Source of the DNA: Siphonodentalium dalli
Lineage: Eukaryota > Mollusca > Scaphopoda > Gadilida > Siphonodentaliidae
Direction: 5' to 3'
NCBI GenBank assembly: GCA_032622095.1
Contig: CP136068.1
Coordinates: 52,012,443-52,076,442 of the forward strand
DNA length: 64,000 nucleotides
Shown: piece by piece, positions 11,693 through 22,814 of the stretch
How positions within the stretch are numbered: position 1 is the stretch's first letter
Layout of the letters: the number at the start of each line of letters is the position of its first letter
Notes under the pieces: model-generated
Databases searched by the model: none
Told to the model about the DNA's origin: nothing
Seen by the model: only the letters and a program-made list of their open reading frames with translations
Made by a program: the position numbers and the translations under genes

Positions 11693-11923
11693 GTGAAATA
11701 GATGTAATGGGAATTGTAATTGTAATTGAAAAATGTTGAAGTAATTGTAATTGTAATTAATTACATTCACAAGTAATTGCCCCAAGCCTGACTATGACAT
11801 ACCTGCAGCCCTAGAAACTCATTCTGCTTCCTCGTTCTATTGTAGTGAGTCACATGCAGAAGTGGGTCAATACTAGGTGCACATGTGTGTTCAGTTAAGG
11901 GTAATATCATTACAAAAATCTGT

Positions 11924-12381
11924 TAACCCTTTCATGACTGGAGCTTCCTGAAATTTTGTGAAAACCCTGTGCCAATGCATTCTCTTTTATATATATAAGA
12001 GAATACATTGGCCTAACAATATTTAACTTGACCTTGTAAGCCAGTGCATTCTCTTATAATATGTGAGGCTCCTCATGAAAGGGTTACATAGTTTATATTT
12101 ATCTTGTACTATGACCTACCTACCCTTCCATGACTGGGGCTTCCTGAAATTTTGGGAAAACCCTGTGCCAATGTATTCTCTTATATATGCGAGTCTCCCA
12201 TAAGAAGCCTCGCATATATAAGAGAATACATTGGCCTAATGTTATTTACCTTGACCTTTGAAGCCAGTGTGTTCTCTTTTATATGCGAGGTGCCCCATGG
12301 GAGACTCACATATATAAGAGAATGCACCGGCACAGGATCTTTAATGCTGAACCAGAGCAGCTCACGTCATGAAAGGGTTAA
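11924..12381. mobile_element. two palindromic CCCTTTCATGAC-type MITEs
   Basis: Copies at 11,924-12,086 and 12,120-12,381 share outer ends TAACCCTTTCATGAC / GTCATGAAAGGGTTA. Inside are one or more hairpins built on ATATAAGAGAATGCA and GCGAGTCTCCCATAAGAAGC. Further family members are at 29,103-30,033 and 31,167-31,393, and a fragment at 2,369-2,432. Confidence 0.8.
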
Positions 12382-12636
12382 ATGACACCCATGTATGAAG
12401 CCTCACACAGAGCCAAGCAGAAGACAGTCATCAATACATTGTTCTCTCTGTCTGGGGCTCCATAAAGGGTTAAAGCTTGATTTTGCTATGTAATTGTATC
12501 TTCGAACTCTTTCCATTGAACGAAATGTCTTGACTTGGGCATTAATGCTTTGTCATAAACCAGATCGTCTGGCTTTCACTACATGTACTGGAATAAGTGA
12601 CCATGGATGAGTCTCGGTGTTGAAATATAAGCATCA
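12382..12636. other. intronic or decayed exon DNA beside ZPR1 exon 6
   Basis: Directly downstream (minus strand) of the broken ZPR1 exon. In the +1 frame the minus strand reads ...HRDSSMVTYSSTC, which loosely resembles the HKDP-M segment that follows ENP in ZPR1 proteins. This may be exon sequence displaced by a one-base change; it ends in a stop after about 30 codons. Confidence 0.3.
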
Positions 12637-12684
12637 AGGATATGGATTCTCGAAGAAGCTGTTTCCACTTGGATCATCTATAAT
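12637..12684 (-). CDS. ZPR1: ZPR1 exon 6 (frame breaks at its end)
   Basis: The minus strand reads IIDDPSGNSFFENPYP after a clean acceptor (TTTGCAG|ATT), phase 0. It joins exon 5 to give SFHL-IIDDPSGNSFFENP; human ZPR1 has PFTLIIDDPSGNSFVENP, a signature of the first alpha-helical hairpin. After ENPYP the frame meets TGA and no GT donor is near. Conserved ZPR1 sequence should continue for about 20 more residues (D..L...R..Q..LG). Either a one-base assembly or sequencing error is present, this allele is damaged, or the exon is misread. Confidence 0.75.
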
Positions 12685-12796
12685 CTGCAAAACAATAGCA
12701 ATTCATTAATCTCCCATTTATAGTTAACTAAAATGTCTGTTCTGAAATTATATTTAGTTTCTAATACACATTGAATTGATATAGAGATTCCCACCA

Positions 12797-14674
12797 AATA
12801 AATAGGGTAGGGAAAACTTATCCCATATTAATAGGGTAGGGTAAACTTAACCCATATTAATAGGGTAGGGTAAACTTACCCCATATTAATAGGGTAGGGT
12901 AAACTTATCCCATATTAATAGGGTAGGGTAAACTTATCCCATATTAATAGGGTAGGGTAAACTTATCCCATATTAATAGGGTAGGGTAAACTTACCCCAT
13001 ATTAATAGGGTAGGGTAAACCTATCCCATATTAATAGGGTAGGGTAAACTTATCCCATATTAATAGGGTAGGGTAAACTTATCCCATATTAATAGGGTAG
13101 GGTAAACTTATCCCATATTAATAGGGTAGGGTAAACTTATCCCATATTAATAGGGTAGGGTAAAGTTATCCCATATTAATAGGTAGGGTAAACTTATCCC
13201 ATGTCAATATGGTAGGGTAAACTTATCCCATATTAATAGGGTAGGGTAAACTTATCCCATATTAATAGGTAGGGTAGACTTATCCCATATTAATAGGGTA
13301 GGGTAAACTATCCCATATTAATAGGGTAGGGTAAACTTACCCCATATTAATAGGTAGGGTAAACTTACCCCATATTAATAGGGTAGGGTAAACTTATCCC
13401 ATATTAATAGGTAGGGTAAACTTATCCCATATTAATAGGGTAAACTTATCCCATATTAATAGGTAGGGTAAACTTATCCCATATTAATAGGGTAGGGTAA
13501 ACTTATCCCATATTAATAGGGTAGGGTAAACTTATCCCATATTAACAGGTAGGGTAGACTTATCCCATATTAATAGGGTAGGGTAAACTTATCCCATATT
13601 AATAGGGTAGGTTAAACCTACCCCATATTAATAGGTGGGGTAAACTTACCCCATATTAATAGGGTAGGGTAAACTTATCCCATATTAATAGGGTAGGGTA
13701 AACTTATCCCATATTAATAGGTAGGGTAAACTTACCCCATATTAATAGGGTAGGGTAAACTTACCCCATATTAATAGGGTAGGGTAAACTTATCCCATAT
13801 TAATAGGGTAGGGTAAACTTATCCCATATTAATAGGGTAGGGTAAACTTACCCCATATTAATAGGGTAGGGTAAACTTATCCCATATTAATAGGTAGGGT
13901 AAACTTACCCCATATTAATAGGGTAGGGTAAACTTACCCCATATTAATAGGGTAGGGTAAACTTATCCCATATTAATAGGGTAGGGTAAACTTATCCCAT
14001 ATTAATAGGGTAGGGTAAACTTATCCCATATTAATAGGGTAGGGTAAACTTACCCCATATTAATAGGGTAGGGTAAACTTATCCCATATTAATAGGGTAG
14101 GGTAAAGTTATCCCATATTAATAGGGTAGGGTAAACTTATCCCATATTAATAGGGTAGGGTAAACTTATCCCATATTAATAGGTAGGGTAAACTTACCCC
14201 ATATTAATAGGTAGGGTAAACTTACCCCATATTAATAGGGTAGGGTAAACTTATCCCATATTAATAGGTAGGGTATACTTATCCCATATTAATAGGGTAG
14301 GGTAAACTTATCCCATATTAATAGGTAGGGTAAACTTATCCCATATTAATAGGGTAGGGTAAACCTATCCCATATTAATACAGTAGGGTAAACTTACCCC
14401 ATATTAATAGGTAGGGAAAACTTATCCCATATGTATAGGTAGGGTAAACTTATCCCATATTAATAGGTAGGGTAAACTTATCCCATATTAATAGGTAGGG
14501 TAAACTTACCCCATATTAATAGGTAGGGTAAACTTACCCCATATTAATAGGTAGGGTAAACTTATCCCATATTAATAGGTAGGGTAAACTTATCCCATAT
14601 TAATAGGGTAGGGTAAACCTATCCCATATTAATAGGGTAGGGTAAACTTACCCCATATAAATAGGGTAGGGTAA
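12797..14674. repeat. 29-bp minisatellite, ~65 copies
   Basis: Unit AATAGGGTAGGGTAAACTTA + TCCCATATT (29 bp), with a 28-bp variant AATAGGTAGGG and a T/C variant TTATCCC/TTACCCC. In the C form GGGTAAACTTACCC is a perfect short palindrome. The array is cut at its right end by the TIR element at 14,675 and resumes for about two units after it (16,258-16,310). It lies in a ZPR1 intron. Confidence 0.95.
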
Positions 14675-16257
14675 GGCCACACAAAAAAAATAATATGTTT
14701 CTCAAGTATCGCCGCGTCCGCAAAATACCCCCCGCTGGCTACTTTTTATATCTTACAACAAATAAAAATATAAAAACATGCCGCCGCACAAAATCTTGGC
14801 GATGTCGATACCCGCAAACAACACAATAAGCTCAAATCATCTCCGCCAGCAATGCAAGGGCAGTAATTCTAAAATGAAAGCATTCCTTGCGTGCTCCGAA
14901 TGCCAATCGAGTTCACCCGCAACGCACCAGCGAACACGTGGTAAACAAATAACCAGCATGGCGCTGATAAGAATGTGTCAGAAGGGGACTTAAATTTGTT
15001 TGTCCCTGGACAATTACGGAAGTTAATTCGTCTGACAACATTTCCCGACGTGGCAATGGGTTCATAGAGAACCACTGTGAAACTATTGCTAATTGTGATG
15101 CGTATATTAGTGGGATTTCTGTTGGAAAGTCGCAGGATTCACAGGACTTTCATTAGTTTCAGTTCGTTTGACATAATCTAAATTCGGTCCAGGTTGCAGA
15201 TATATTCGGCCGCTATTTGCGGATTACATTGGAAGATGCCACACCAGTGTCTGTTGAAAACGGTGGGAAAAACGCATTTTCTGTTCTCATGGACTCCAAC
15301 AATAAAACTGTTTTACCCAATTTCAAAACAATACAACAACAGCAAGGACGAAATGATACAAAAATTCATCAATTTCCTTGAAGATAAACACCTTGGATTT
15401 TCCCCACATACCGTTGACAATATAGGCCAGGGCTCAAAATACATTTCATTTTGCAAGAATCAAATGCCGAACCAAGTTAGTCATAAAGCACTGAAAATGG
15501 AAAAGTTTCACGAGAATCATTACGAGAATCGATTAGGTGATTCTCATCGAATGTTATTAAGGCCTGTAGGCAGGAATTTTGTGCAGCTTGTGTGCAACAT
15601 GCTTTAGTATCTGGACCCTCATGTTAATAAACTAACTGAGAGATGTTGTCACATTCCGGATGGACTTCAAATTTTTCTTGGATACAATGATCCCAGAAAA
15701 AGTAAAGACAAACTGCCGGTGCTTGAACTCTCAAAAATGTTAGAATATTCTGGACAACTTGTTGCTGTAATGGAACAACCATTCATACAAAAACCAAATT
15801 GGCGAGGCGTAAAGGATCTCCTTGTGAATAAGGTAGACTGGATTTGTTTTAAACCAAAATATTCTTGTTATTGTTAAACATCTGTTATTTCTGCAATAAA
15901 TTTTAATGCTATAAATGAGAGATCTTATTTTAATACAGCATCCATAGGGTACATAACTTTGCATAAATATAAAATAAACAGCTTCATTTTCCAACAACAT
16001 ATGAAAACAGATCATGATCATGAACAAACAATGTAAATATACATTACACACCATGTTACGAACAGCCAAGCCTTGTCTTAAGTCAATCTTTAATAAAAAA
16101 AAGCATGCCTGCCCATCATTTTTATACATAAAAATTCGGCATAATAATCCTGCCTGCCGGTAAAATTCAGCCCAAAAAAATAAAAATAAAAATCTGCCTG
16201 CCTGCTGGGTTTTTTTGAAAAAAAACTTGAGAAACACAATATTTTTTTTGTGTGGCC
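14675..16257. mobile_element. 1.58-kb TIR transposon with TAA target duplication
   Basis: Terminal inverted repeats of 33 bp with two mismatches (left end GGCCACACAAAAAAAATAAT, right end ...TGTGTGGCC at 16,257). They are flanked by TAA on both sides (14,672-14,674 and 16,258-16,260). Removing the element and one TAA restores the minisatellite phase, which confirms the insertion. A 3-bp TWA duplication is the hallmark of PIF/Harbinger elements, but no DDE transposase is visible, so the superfamily is an inference. It carries one broken plus-strand ORF and purine-rich or TGCCTGCC-containing 3' sequence. Confidence 0.85.
15194..15880 (+). pseudogene. unrecognised ORF inside the TIR element, one in-frame stop
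   Basis: A 137-codon frame starts at 15,194 and ends at TAG (15,605-15,607), then stays open in the same frame for about 85 codons, to near 15,880. Together they give about 228 codons broken by a single stop. Residues such as HIPDGLQIFLGYNDPRKSKD and QKPNWRGVKDLL look like real protein, with mixed composition and no simple repeats. I do not recognise the family. An AG acceptor (GGTTGCAG) lies just upstream of the open stretch, so it could be one exon of a larger gene. It may be a decayed transposon protein or a captured host fragment. Another 71-codon frame at 14,778 is unsupported. Confidence 0.4.
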
Positions 16258-16310
16258 TAAACTTACCCCATATTAATAGAGTAGGGTAAACTTATCCCGT
16301 ATTAATTTTA
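16258..16310. repeat. minisatellite remainder beyond the insertion
   Basis: Two units of the 29-bp repeat (TAAACTTACCCCATATTAAT) continue directly after the TIR element, showing that it was inserted into the array. Confidence 0.9.
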
Positions 16311-16334
16311 AAACAAAAGTTCAACGTCATGGTA

Positions 16335-16460
16335 TACTGTAGCTCAACTTGGAGAGGCGTAACCTGTAGGATGTGCTAAAGGAAATTGTTGATGGACACA
16401 CACACATGCATACACAGACACATGGATGGACAGTGGATGAAGTTGAACTAACAAAACAAT
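16335..16460 (+). mobile_element. short pearl-like copy with almost no core repeats
   Basis: The head ACTGTAGCTCAACTTGGAGA is joined to AACCTGTAGGATGTGCTAAA, GGAAATTGTTGATGGACACA and a degraded tail GATGAAGTTGAACTAACAAA. It matches the ends of the 5.0-9.4 kb element but retains only the last bases of one core unit, so repeat number in this family ranges from about zero to 26 within the window. Confidence 0.7.
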
Positions 16461-16863
16461 TTCAACATACCAATGTAACATGATTCACTAAAGGTGACCA
16501 CAGTTAGTTAGTTGGTATTTAATGTAATTTTAACAGCTATATCGTGACATACATGGGGACCTAGGCGGCAGCGTAAATTTATTACTCCTCCCACTGTTAG
16601 AAGACTTCTACTTCATCCAGTGACTACTGTGGTCCTCTCCTATTATTTGCTCATTGCTACAACAAGTCATAAGAATATAAACATGTGCCATCATGCTCAC
16701 AATGAGACATCACATGGCTAAAGATGACCATGGCCAGCCATCTACTTCAAGGCATTGTGAAAGGAATGTTGGGAGATGTACAGCATTTGTATTCTGTATA
16801 TGTTAATAAGGAAATTTTCTTTAAAATAGGAACATAATAATACGAAGAAAGAACAGGACTTAC
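16461..16863. other. intronic DNA, nothing recognised
   Basis: Part of the ZPR1 intron between exons 5 and 6. No exon, RNA gene or repeat that I can support. Confidence 0.5.
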
Positions 16864-16950
16864 AAGATGGAATGACTGAGCCACTGCCTTCAGCTGCTGG
16901 AGTTTCTCCAAGAACTTCTCAATCTTCTCATAGTCATCAGGTGCAAGAGC
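16864..16950 (-). CDS. ZPR1: ZPR1 exon 5
   Basis: Minus-strand 87-nt exon, 29 codons, from ALAPDDYEKIEKFLEKLQQL to VAQSFHL, with acceptor CCCCAG|GCT and donor CTT|GTAAGT, phase 0 at both ends. It corresponds to the human segment [20 protein letters not shown] and following: the helical hairpin that links the first zinc finger to the IIDDPSGNSF motif. Amphipathic Lys/Glu/Leu pattern. ZPR1 binds eEF1A and the SMN complex and moves between cytoplasm and nucleus. The neighbouring introns are 8.1 kb upstream and 4.2 kb downstream. Confidence 0.92.
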
Positions 16951-17633
16951 CTGGGGAGGACCAATAAGACTACATTTGAAAGATGAAACAGTAGGGAAAT
17001 GGCAATAAAAGCACCACCAGGAACCAGTGGAATATACCTATTTGACTGTCTTAAATTGCACAAAACTCTTACCAAAATATGCAGGCATGTTAGTTATTGA
17101 ACTTAAGCTGACATAACATGTGCAAATCCTATAAAACGATAATTGCGCATTTTAAAGAAGGTATAGCTGTTAAAATAGACACATCCGCTAAAACCACCAT
17201 AAACAGAAAGAATATTATATAATAGACAGATGTTGTTCTCATACAAATCATAAATATGCGTAGATTGCATGTTATTGTCCCGTTTGAAAACTTTGTTATG
17301 TAAACAAACATCAAAAACGTAACAAAACCATATGATTATAGACAAACACTCCGAACTGCCAGATCGTCCAATGAAAATGTTCCATTGCACTGTGAAAGGC
17401 CAAGATAACATTATTGGCACAATCAACAATTGCTTTCAAATCGTGCCATTTTTTATTTTAATGGACACATTTTACTCGCTGTCAGTTCAAAATCCAGCTA
17501 ATCTCCATTACTTCATAATTGGGAAATGAGCAGACAGAAAACATGTACATAATATAACTGTTCTTGCAAAGAGATGAATATTTTTCAATCCAGTTAGTAT
17601 TTTCTCCTAACTTATGGTAATTACGTCAGATAT
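16951..17633. other. intronic DNA, nothing recognised
   Basis: Left part of the 8.1-kb ZPR1 intron before the large TIR element. Open frames on both strands here have no recognisable protein features. Confidence 0.5.
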
Positions 17634-17689
17634 TAGTCCAGTCAATCTGGTCGAAAAATGCACAAGACCAGGAACAAATTGCTATACAA

Positions 17690-18190
17690 ATACTTTTACA
17701 GTTTTTGGATGTGACTATGCCCACACAATAACATATTCAAAATCCCCATGAATCCCAGACCGGGAAAGCCCTCATTTTGGGTCAAAAGTTAGAAAACAAG
17801 TGAAAAATGAGTGAAAATTGGAATTTACTTACCCTGACTTCAAATAAAGGGTTATGCACATGGTTGTAACGTTTTTAAATGTAACTATACGTGTGGAATA
17901 TCATATCCAAAATCGACATGAATCCCGGGTCGTTTAGATCATAAATTTTGGGTAAAAAGTTGAAAATATGTCTAAAATGAGTGAAAAACAGAATTTTCTT
18001 AATCCGACTTTTGACTACATTGGTATACAAATGTGTTTAACGTTTTTGAATGTGACTATCCTAAAACAATAACAAATCCAATATTTCCATACATTCATTA
18101 GTGCAAATCTCATTTTTTTGGTTAAAAAATCATGAAATATGTGAAAAATGAGAGAAAATTGGAATTTTCTCAATATGAAGAAAAAAATCA
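17690..18190. repeat. three ~165-bp subterminal repeats of the large element
   Basis: Recurring blocks: GTTTTTGGATGTGACTAT (about 17,700, 17,870 and 18,040), CATGAATCCC, TTTTGGGTCAAAAGTT and GAAAAATGAGTGAAAATTGG. Divergence between copies is moderate. Iterated subterminal motifs are common transposase-binding regions; here that is inference. Confidence 0.75.
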
Positions 18191-20375
18191 ACGCGATATG
18201 TTCAGCTGAGCTGAGATTCGATTTCAGTTCATATTTGTGCAAATATGATTTGACCATGACAAATTTAAAGTTCCTTACATATGCATTGATTGACTGATTG
18301 ATTGATTTATGTTTCACTCACTATTAAAACATAAAAGTCATGTCACTGGTTTTACTGAAAATTTCAGGCTGAATTGGGATACTAACTGATCAGATCTTAC
18401 TACAGAAGACATCATATTGCTATTTATTTACACAATACTATGTGTGTAAATAAAAGAAATTGGATGAATACAGAGAAGCCATACTATCCATGAGCCATCT
18501 CTGATACAGTTTAGCTCGGCAAGCCTGTGCTGACTGCAGGTGTTAACAGGAGACATCTCATGTGAGGAATGGCTTCTAAACGGTACCAAGCAAATTTAAA
18601 AAAGAAGATGCAAATCCTACCATGTTATTTCTGTTCAGTGCATCGACAATGGTCCACAGGTCCCTCAAAATATTTGTTCACCTTTACCATACAAGTTACC
18701 ATACAAGAGACCTGTGCAATGGCCTACTCAATGTCATCATCCTCTGTGACAACCGGTGATGAATTGGAACAGTTTTCTTCACATTTGCCACATGCGTTGG
18801 TGCATTTCAAACCGTTCCGTTTGCAACTGGATCGCGCTGTGTCACAACCAGTGGTGCAATTGCATCGAACTACCTTTAGTAACGTTGCTGGAGCTGGTGG
18901 AAGGTCCGTCGTTTTTGGGACTAGTTTCCCTTAGCGAAAGGGTCCATCCCCAGTTAGTTGTATCGATGTCGTCGTGACCAGCCCACACCTGAACCTGGAG
19001 GTAAGTTCTCTGGCTGTGATATTTGGTAGCAGAAGATGTGGGTGGTACCTTCTCTGGTTTTACGAAATATGATGCAGATGTTACTATCCCTACAAGAAGC
19101 TTGTGACGGCATATATCCAGTCCACTACCTTCCTTCCCTCCAAACACGGACACCATGGCTTGGCAACACAATTCTTCAATTTCTTCTTGTAAGCTGTTTG
19201 TTACAAGGAACCTTAGAGATAGACGTTGAAGGGTGTCGTCGGATGTGAGTTTTGTGAATAACTTCTGTTTGCCTATTGTGGATATTCTTGAAGTCGTGTC
19301 ACAACCAGAAAAGGCATGTATAAATAATAGCCATTTGCAGATAGAATTGCCAAGTGTTGTCTGTATGTGCCTAATATCGTAAACAGGATTTTCCGCCCTT
19401 TGTCGTTTTATGTCACTCTTGAAGTAAATGTTAAATTTGGAATCATGGGCCCAATACAACAACAGGACAAGGAGATCAGTGTCTTCGCCTATGAGTGTGG
19501 TGGTGCACGCTTTCGCTGATTCCACTGCAGTTTTTACAATCTCTACATCGGCGTCGCCACCTCAGTGGGTCACTGTGCACCGGGCTTCTTTTAGCACTTC
19601 TCCAATAAGGTTGATCATCCTTTGTTTGTTGGTCTTGTTGGCAAGGAATGTGTCTTTCTGACTAGAAAATATAGTTTCTCCGGAAAAGTTTACTGTGGGA
19701 CTGGATTTCGGTTTTGAACGGCGAAAATGTGTTGCATCTTTTGTTGATGGTGCATCGCTATAACCATCAAAGACAACAGTAGCTTCTGCGTATCTGGTTT
19801 TTACCACATCAGCATACGATTCAGCTATTTGGCGATATGATGACCCTTTTTTCCAAGAAATCCTATTTATCAGAGACCCGCCGTCCAGGACAAATCGATG
19901 CACTTTGGGCGTAACTCTTTCGGGTTCCTTCTCATCCGAGTCGGCCATGAACTTCAAAACAGCCTTTGCTAACACCGGTTTGTCAGCTTTTCTGAGAATA
20001 TCTGGTGCTTCAAATATTGATGGTGGATATGAACACAGCTCATATTTCAGGAAATCTTGCAGACTGATATCACATGTTGGAGCTAACACGTATAATCGCT
20101 GGAAAAGTAAGGCTGGATCAATTCTCACACCGTCGTTCAATTTGACGCTGATGTTGTTGTTTAAAGTTTTGGCACTGTCCGATCTTTTACATGAGTATGT
20201 AAATACATCCTTCCCATCCATCGACTCAACAAGTTTCTCGCCAACTGAAAAGAGTTGATGAACGTTAACTTCATGACCTGCAGTGACTCCGCTTACGATA
20301 TTTCTCAAACAATGGTCATCAGAAAACGGAGAATTGTTACGGATCCGCTCAACCAATTTAAGTGTATCCTCTGTG

Positions 20376-21554
20376 TAGTGATGAGCCGATTGTCAAATAG
20401 AGCCTTGCACCGATTGCCGATTATTTGAGATCACAATCGGCCGATTCAGGTGCCGATTCCGATTATTTCAATAATTATAGCAGAATATATGTTATATGTG
20501 TTATATAATACTTAGAATTATAGAAGCAAGCAACAAACGAAATAATATGCCAGTACACAGTATACATAAGTATATGTTTGGGTAAGTATATATAGGTGGG
20601 CATGGGCGGACTTGTGATCGAATACAGGCAACTTACCCATGTATTTTAGGCTATTCCATGACAAATTGTTTGAAAGTTTGATGACATGACGACATGTCCA
20701 CGGTTCGTTTTTGATAACAATTCATCAAACGGCATTTTTCTTTGATCCCAATTCAAAGACATCACATCAAAGGAAATGAGCCGACTGAACTAGTTGCAAG
20801 TTACACCATGTTCATGTCAATTTTACAGACACGATTCGATTTCAGCGTGGTCATCATAATAATCATTGATGGTGACCTATACGTGACGTCACACGAGGCT
20901 GACTGGATCATGGAATGACATTGTCTTTGACTATTTAAAGCCACGTGACATGCACTTTCGGTTTCTATAGTATAGTTTATACCTGTTACGCTGTATGCAC
21001 TATATAGATAGCTCTGTTGTACTCCGTATGCATACATCTTGATTTTTGATAGTCTGACATAAATCAATATGTCTACATGTTGACGAACAATAAAGTTACC
21101 TATGGGAGTACATGAGTCCCATGATGTGTACATCATAAATTCATAATGCTAATGAAATCAATCGACTGAAACGACTGTTCCGGTATGCCAATAATTAATG
21201 ATTATGCGCAATCATGGCATCATGCTTGCAGCGTCACTCTAACACAAAGTGTCACGTGCTTCCCGGTGATCCCCACTATATATTGTTCAAACATAGACCC
21301 AGGTACGGCCGGGGTATTGAAGAGGACATGTCTTTATATCAAGTTTGTGTTTGGGATCACTTTCCCCATGTTTACAGGTCATTTATTCAACAAAACATCG
21401 TCATATTTAAACCAGTTCATTGAAGAAAATCAAGCACCTATTTATTATTTAGACAATCGGAAATCCCGATGTTAAAACCCGAGTACCGATTGTCATCCGA
21501 TGGGCCACAATCGGCCGATTCCGATTGTCGTTCCCGATTATCGGCTCATCACTA
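20376..21554. mobile_element. non-autonomous hAT element, 1,179 bp
   Basis: The ends TAGTGATGAGCCGAT and complement form terminal inverted repeats, with further ATCGGCCGATT blocks just inside both ends. A perfect 8-bp duplication CCTCTGTG flanks it (20,368-20,375 and 21,555-21,562), the hAT signature. Removing it and one CCTCTGTG rejoins the host reading frame exactly (SRDTE followed by DTLKLVERI). No transposase is encoded. Confidence 0.93.
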
Positions 21555-21655
21555 CCTCTGTGTCCCTAGAAATGTGTTTAGCAGACAAATCCTTGTGTTG
21601 GTAGCTTGCTTCTTTGTAAATGCCGCTGAAAACTTGCATTGCTAAATTATTTTTC

Positions 21656-21699
21656 GAACATATAGGCATAGATGCTAGAACATATAGGCATAGATGCTA
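21656..21699. repeat. 22-bp tandem duplication that shifts the nuclease gene frame
   Basis: GAACATATAGGCATAGATGC-TA occurs twice in a row. Taking one copy away restores an open minus-strand frame from WLASMPICS through KNNLAMQVFSG into the sequence before the hAT insertion. It is therefore a later lesion. Confidence 0.9.
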
Positions 21700-22814
21700 G
21701 CCAAACAGCACGCTGAGCTTCTGTCATGCCGCTTCCGCGAGTGAGACCACCAGTTGACTTGATTGATCTCATCAGAACTTGCTTTATAATGAGATCCGGT
21801 GGAAGCCCAGCCCAGTTCCGATCTGATCTTCTCACTGATAGTACGTTCTCAACGAATTGTTTATATACAGAACTGTGGTTATTCTCAAGCTTCAATGAGT
21901 TTTGCAGCAGCCTCTACAATACGTTTCTTCTGCAACTCAATGTCACAATCTTTAGGAAGTTTATAGTATGATCTAAGTATCTCATCCGCCGTGTCTCGCA
22001 AAGTAACTATGTCTGCTAAACCTTCCGCACCAGAAATAACAATCGTGTCTGTGTATCGTTCCAAAAGTTTCCTTTTCATGTAACGGTGCGAATATGCCTC
22101 AACTTTACTTCCAGAAAGAAGATCTGTCATGAATAACACAAGAGCGGTTATTGTTAGCTGTTCCCCAATTTGGTTCTCTACGAGATATTCGCATGTTTTC
22201 TCAAAGGCTTCGAACTGCAACTCGTTCACAGGCCTCCCCAGTTTTAACTTTTTTGGCTGGAGAAGGTCCATCTAAACTAAACTTATTGGGTACTTGTTTC
22301 CCCGTGGTGAAGTTACTGCGACATGTCCGGTGATAGACACAATCGTAGGCATGTAAGTCACTCTCACAGTACTCAATCCGTCCACGAACCACGTGTGACC
22401 ACTCGTCATTATGATCATCACATGCCACTTTCACTGTAAATGCGAAGTCTTTGGTGCGAACTTTCTGTGCCTCTCCCACGGATAGTCTTTTTGTCGAGAA
22501 ATTTACAACGGTACCACAGAAAACACAATCCACGTCGGACATGTAACCTCCACTTTTGGATCGACTTGTCATATATGTCACCGAACTTTCATCCAATGGT
22601 CCACTATCAGATTTGCGCTTAGGTCTTCTGTCTGTGAAGCGTCTACGGCACGATACATGAACTTTGTCACCGGCTCTTGCAATAATGTCGGTTCTTCCGC
22701 GATGTTTACACGCATCCTTGATCGTTGTTACACCTTTCTCTGTCAGGACAGCCGCATCGTTGTTTACGTCACCAAGCGTCTCGTGGCAAATGACACACTC
22801 AGCAGTATAATCCC

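Noticed and set aside
12797-14674. Possible interstitial telomeric repeat (TAGGGTAGGGT)
   Set aside because: The unit is 29 bp with only two TAGGG-like words; not tandem TTAGGG, so a telomeric origin is not supported.
15740-16237. 165-codon minus-strand frame in the TIR element
   Set aside because: Rich in Phe/Leu/Lys from A/T runs and a TGCCTGCC repeat, runs into the right TIR, and opposes the better plus-strand ORF.
18569-19248. Plus-strand frames over the nuclease gene
   Set aside because: Antisense shadows; the minus strand has the conserved nuclease and CXC motifs.
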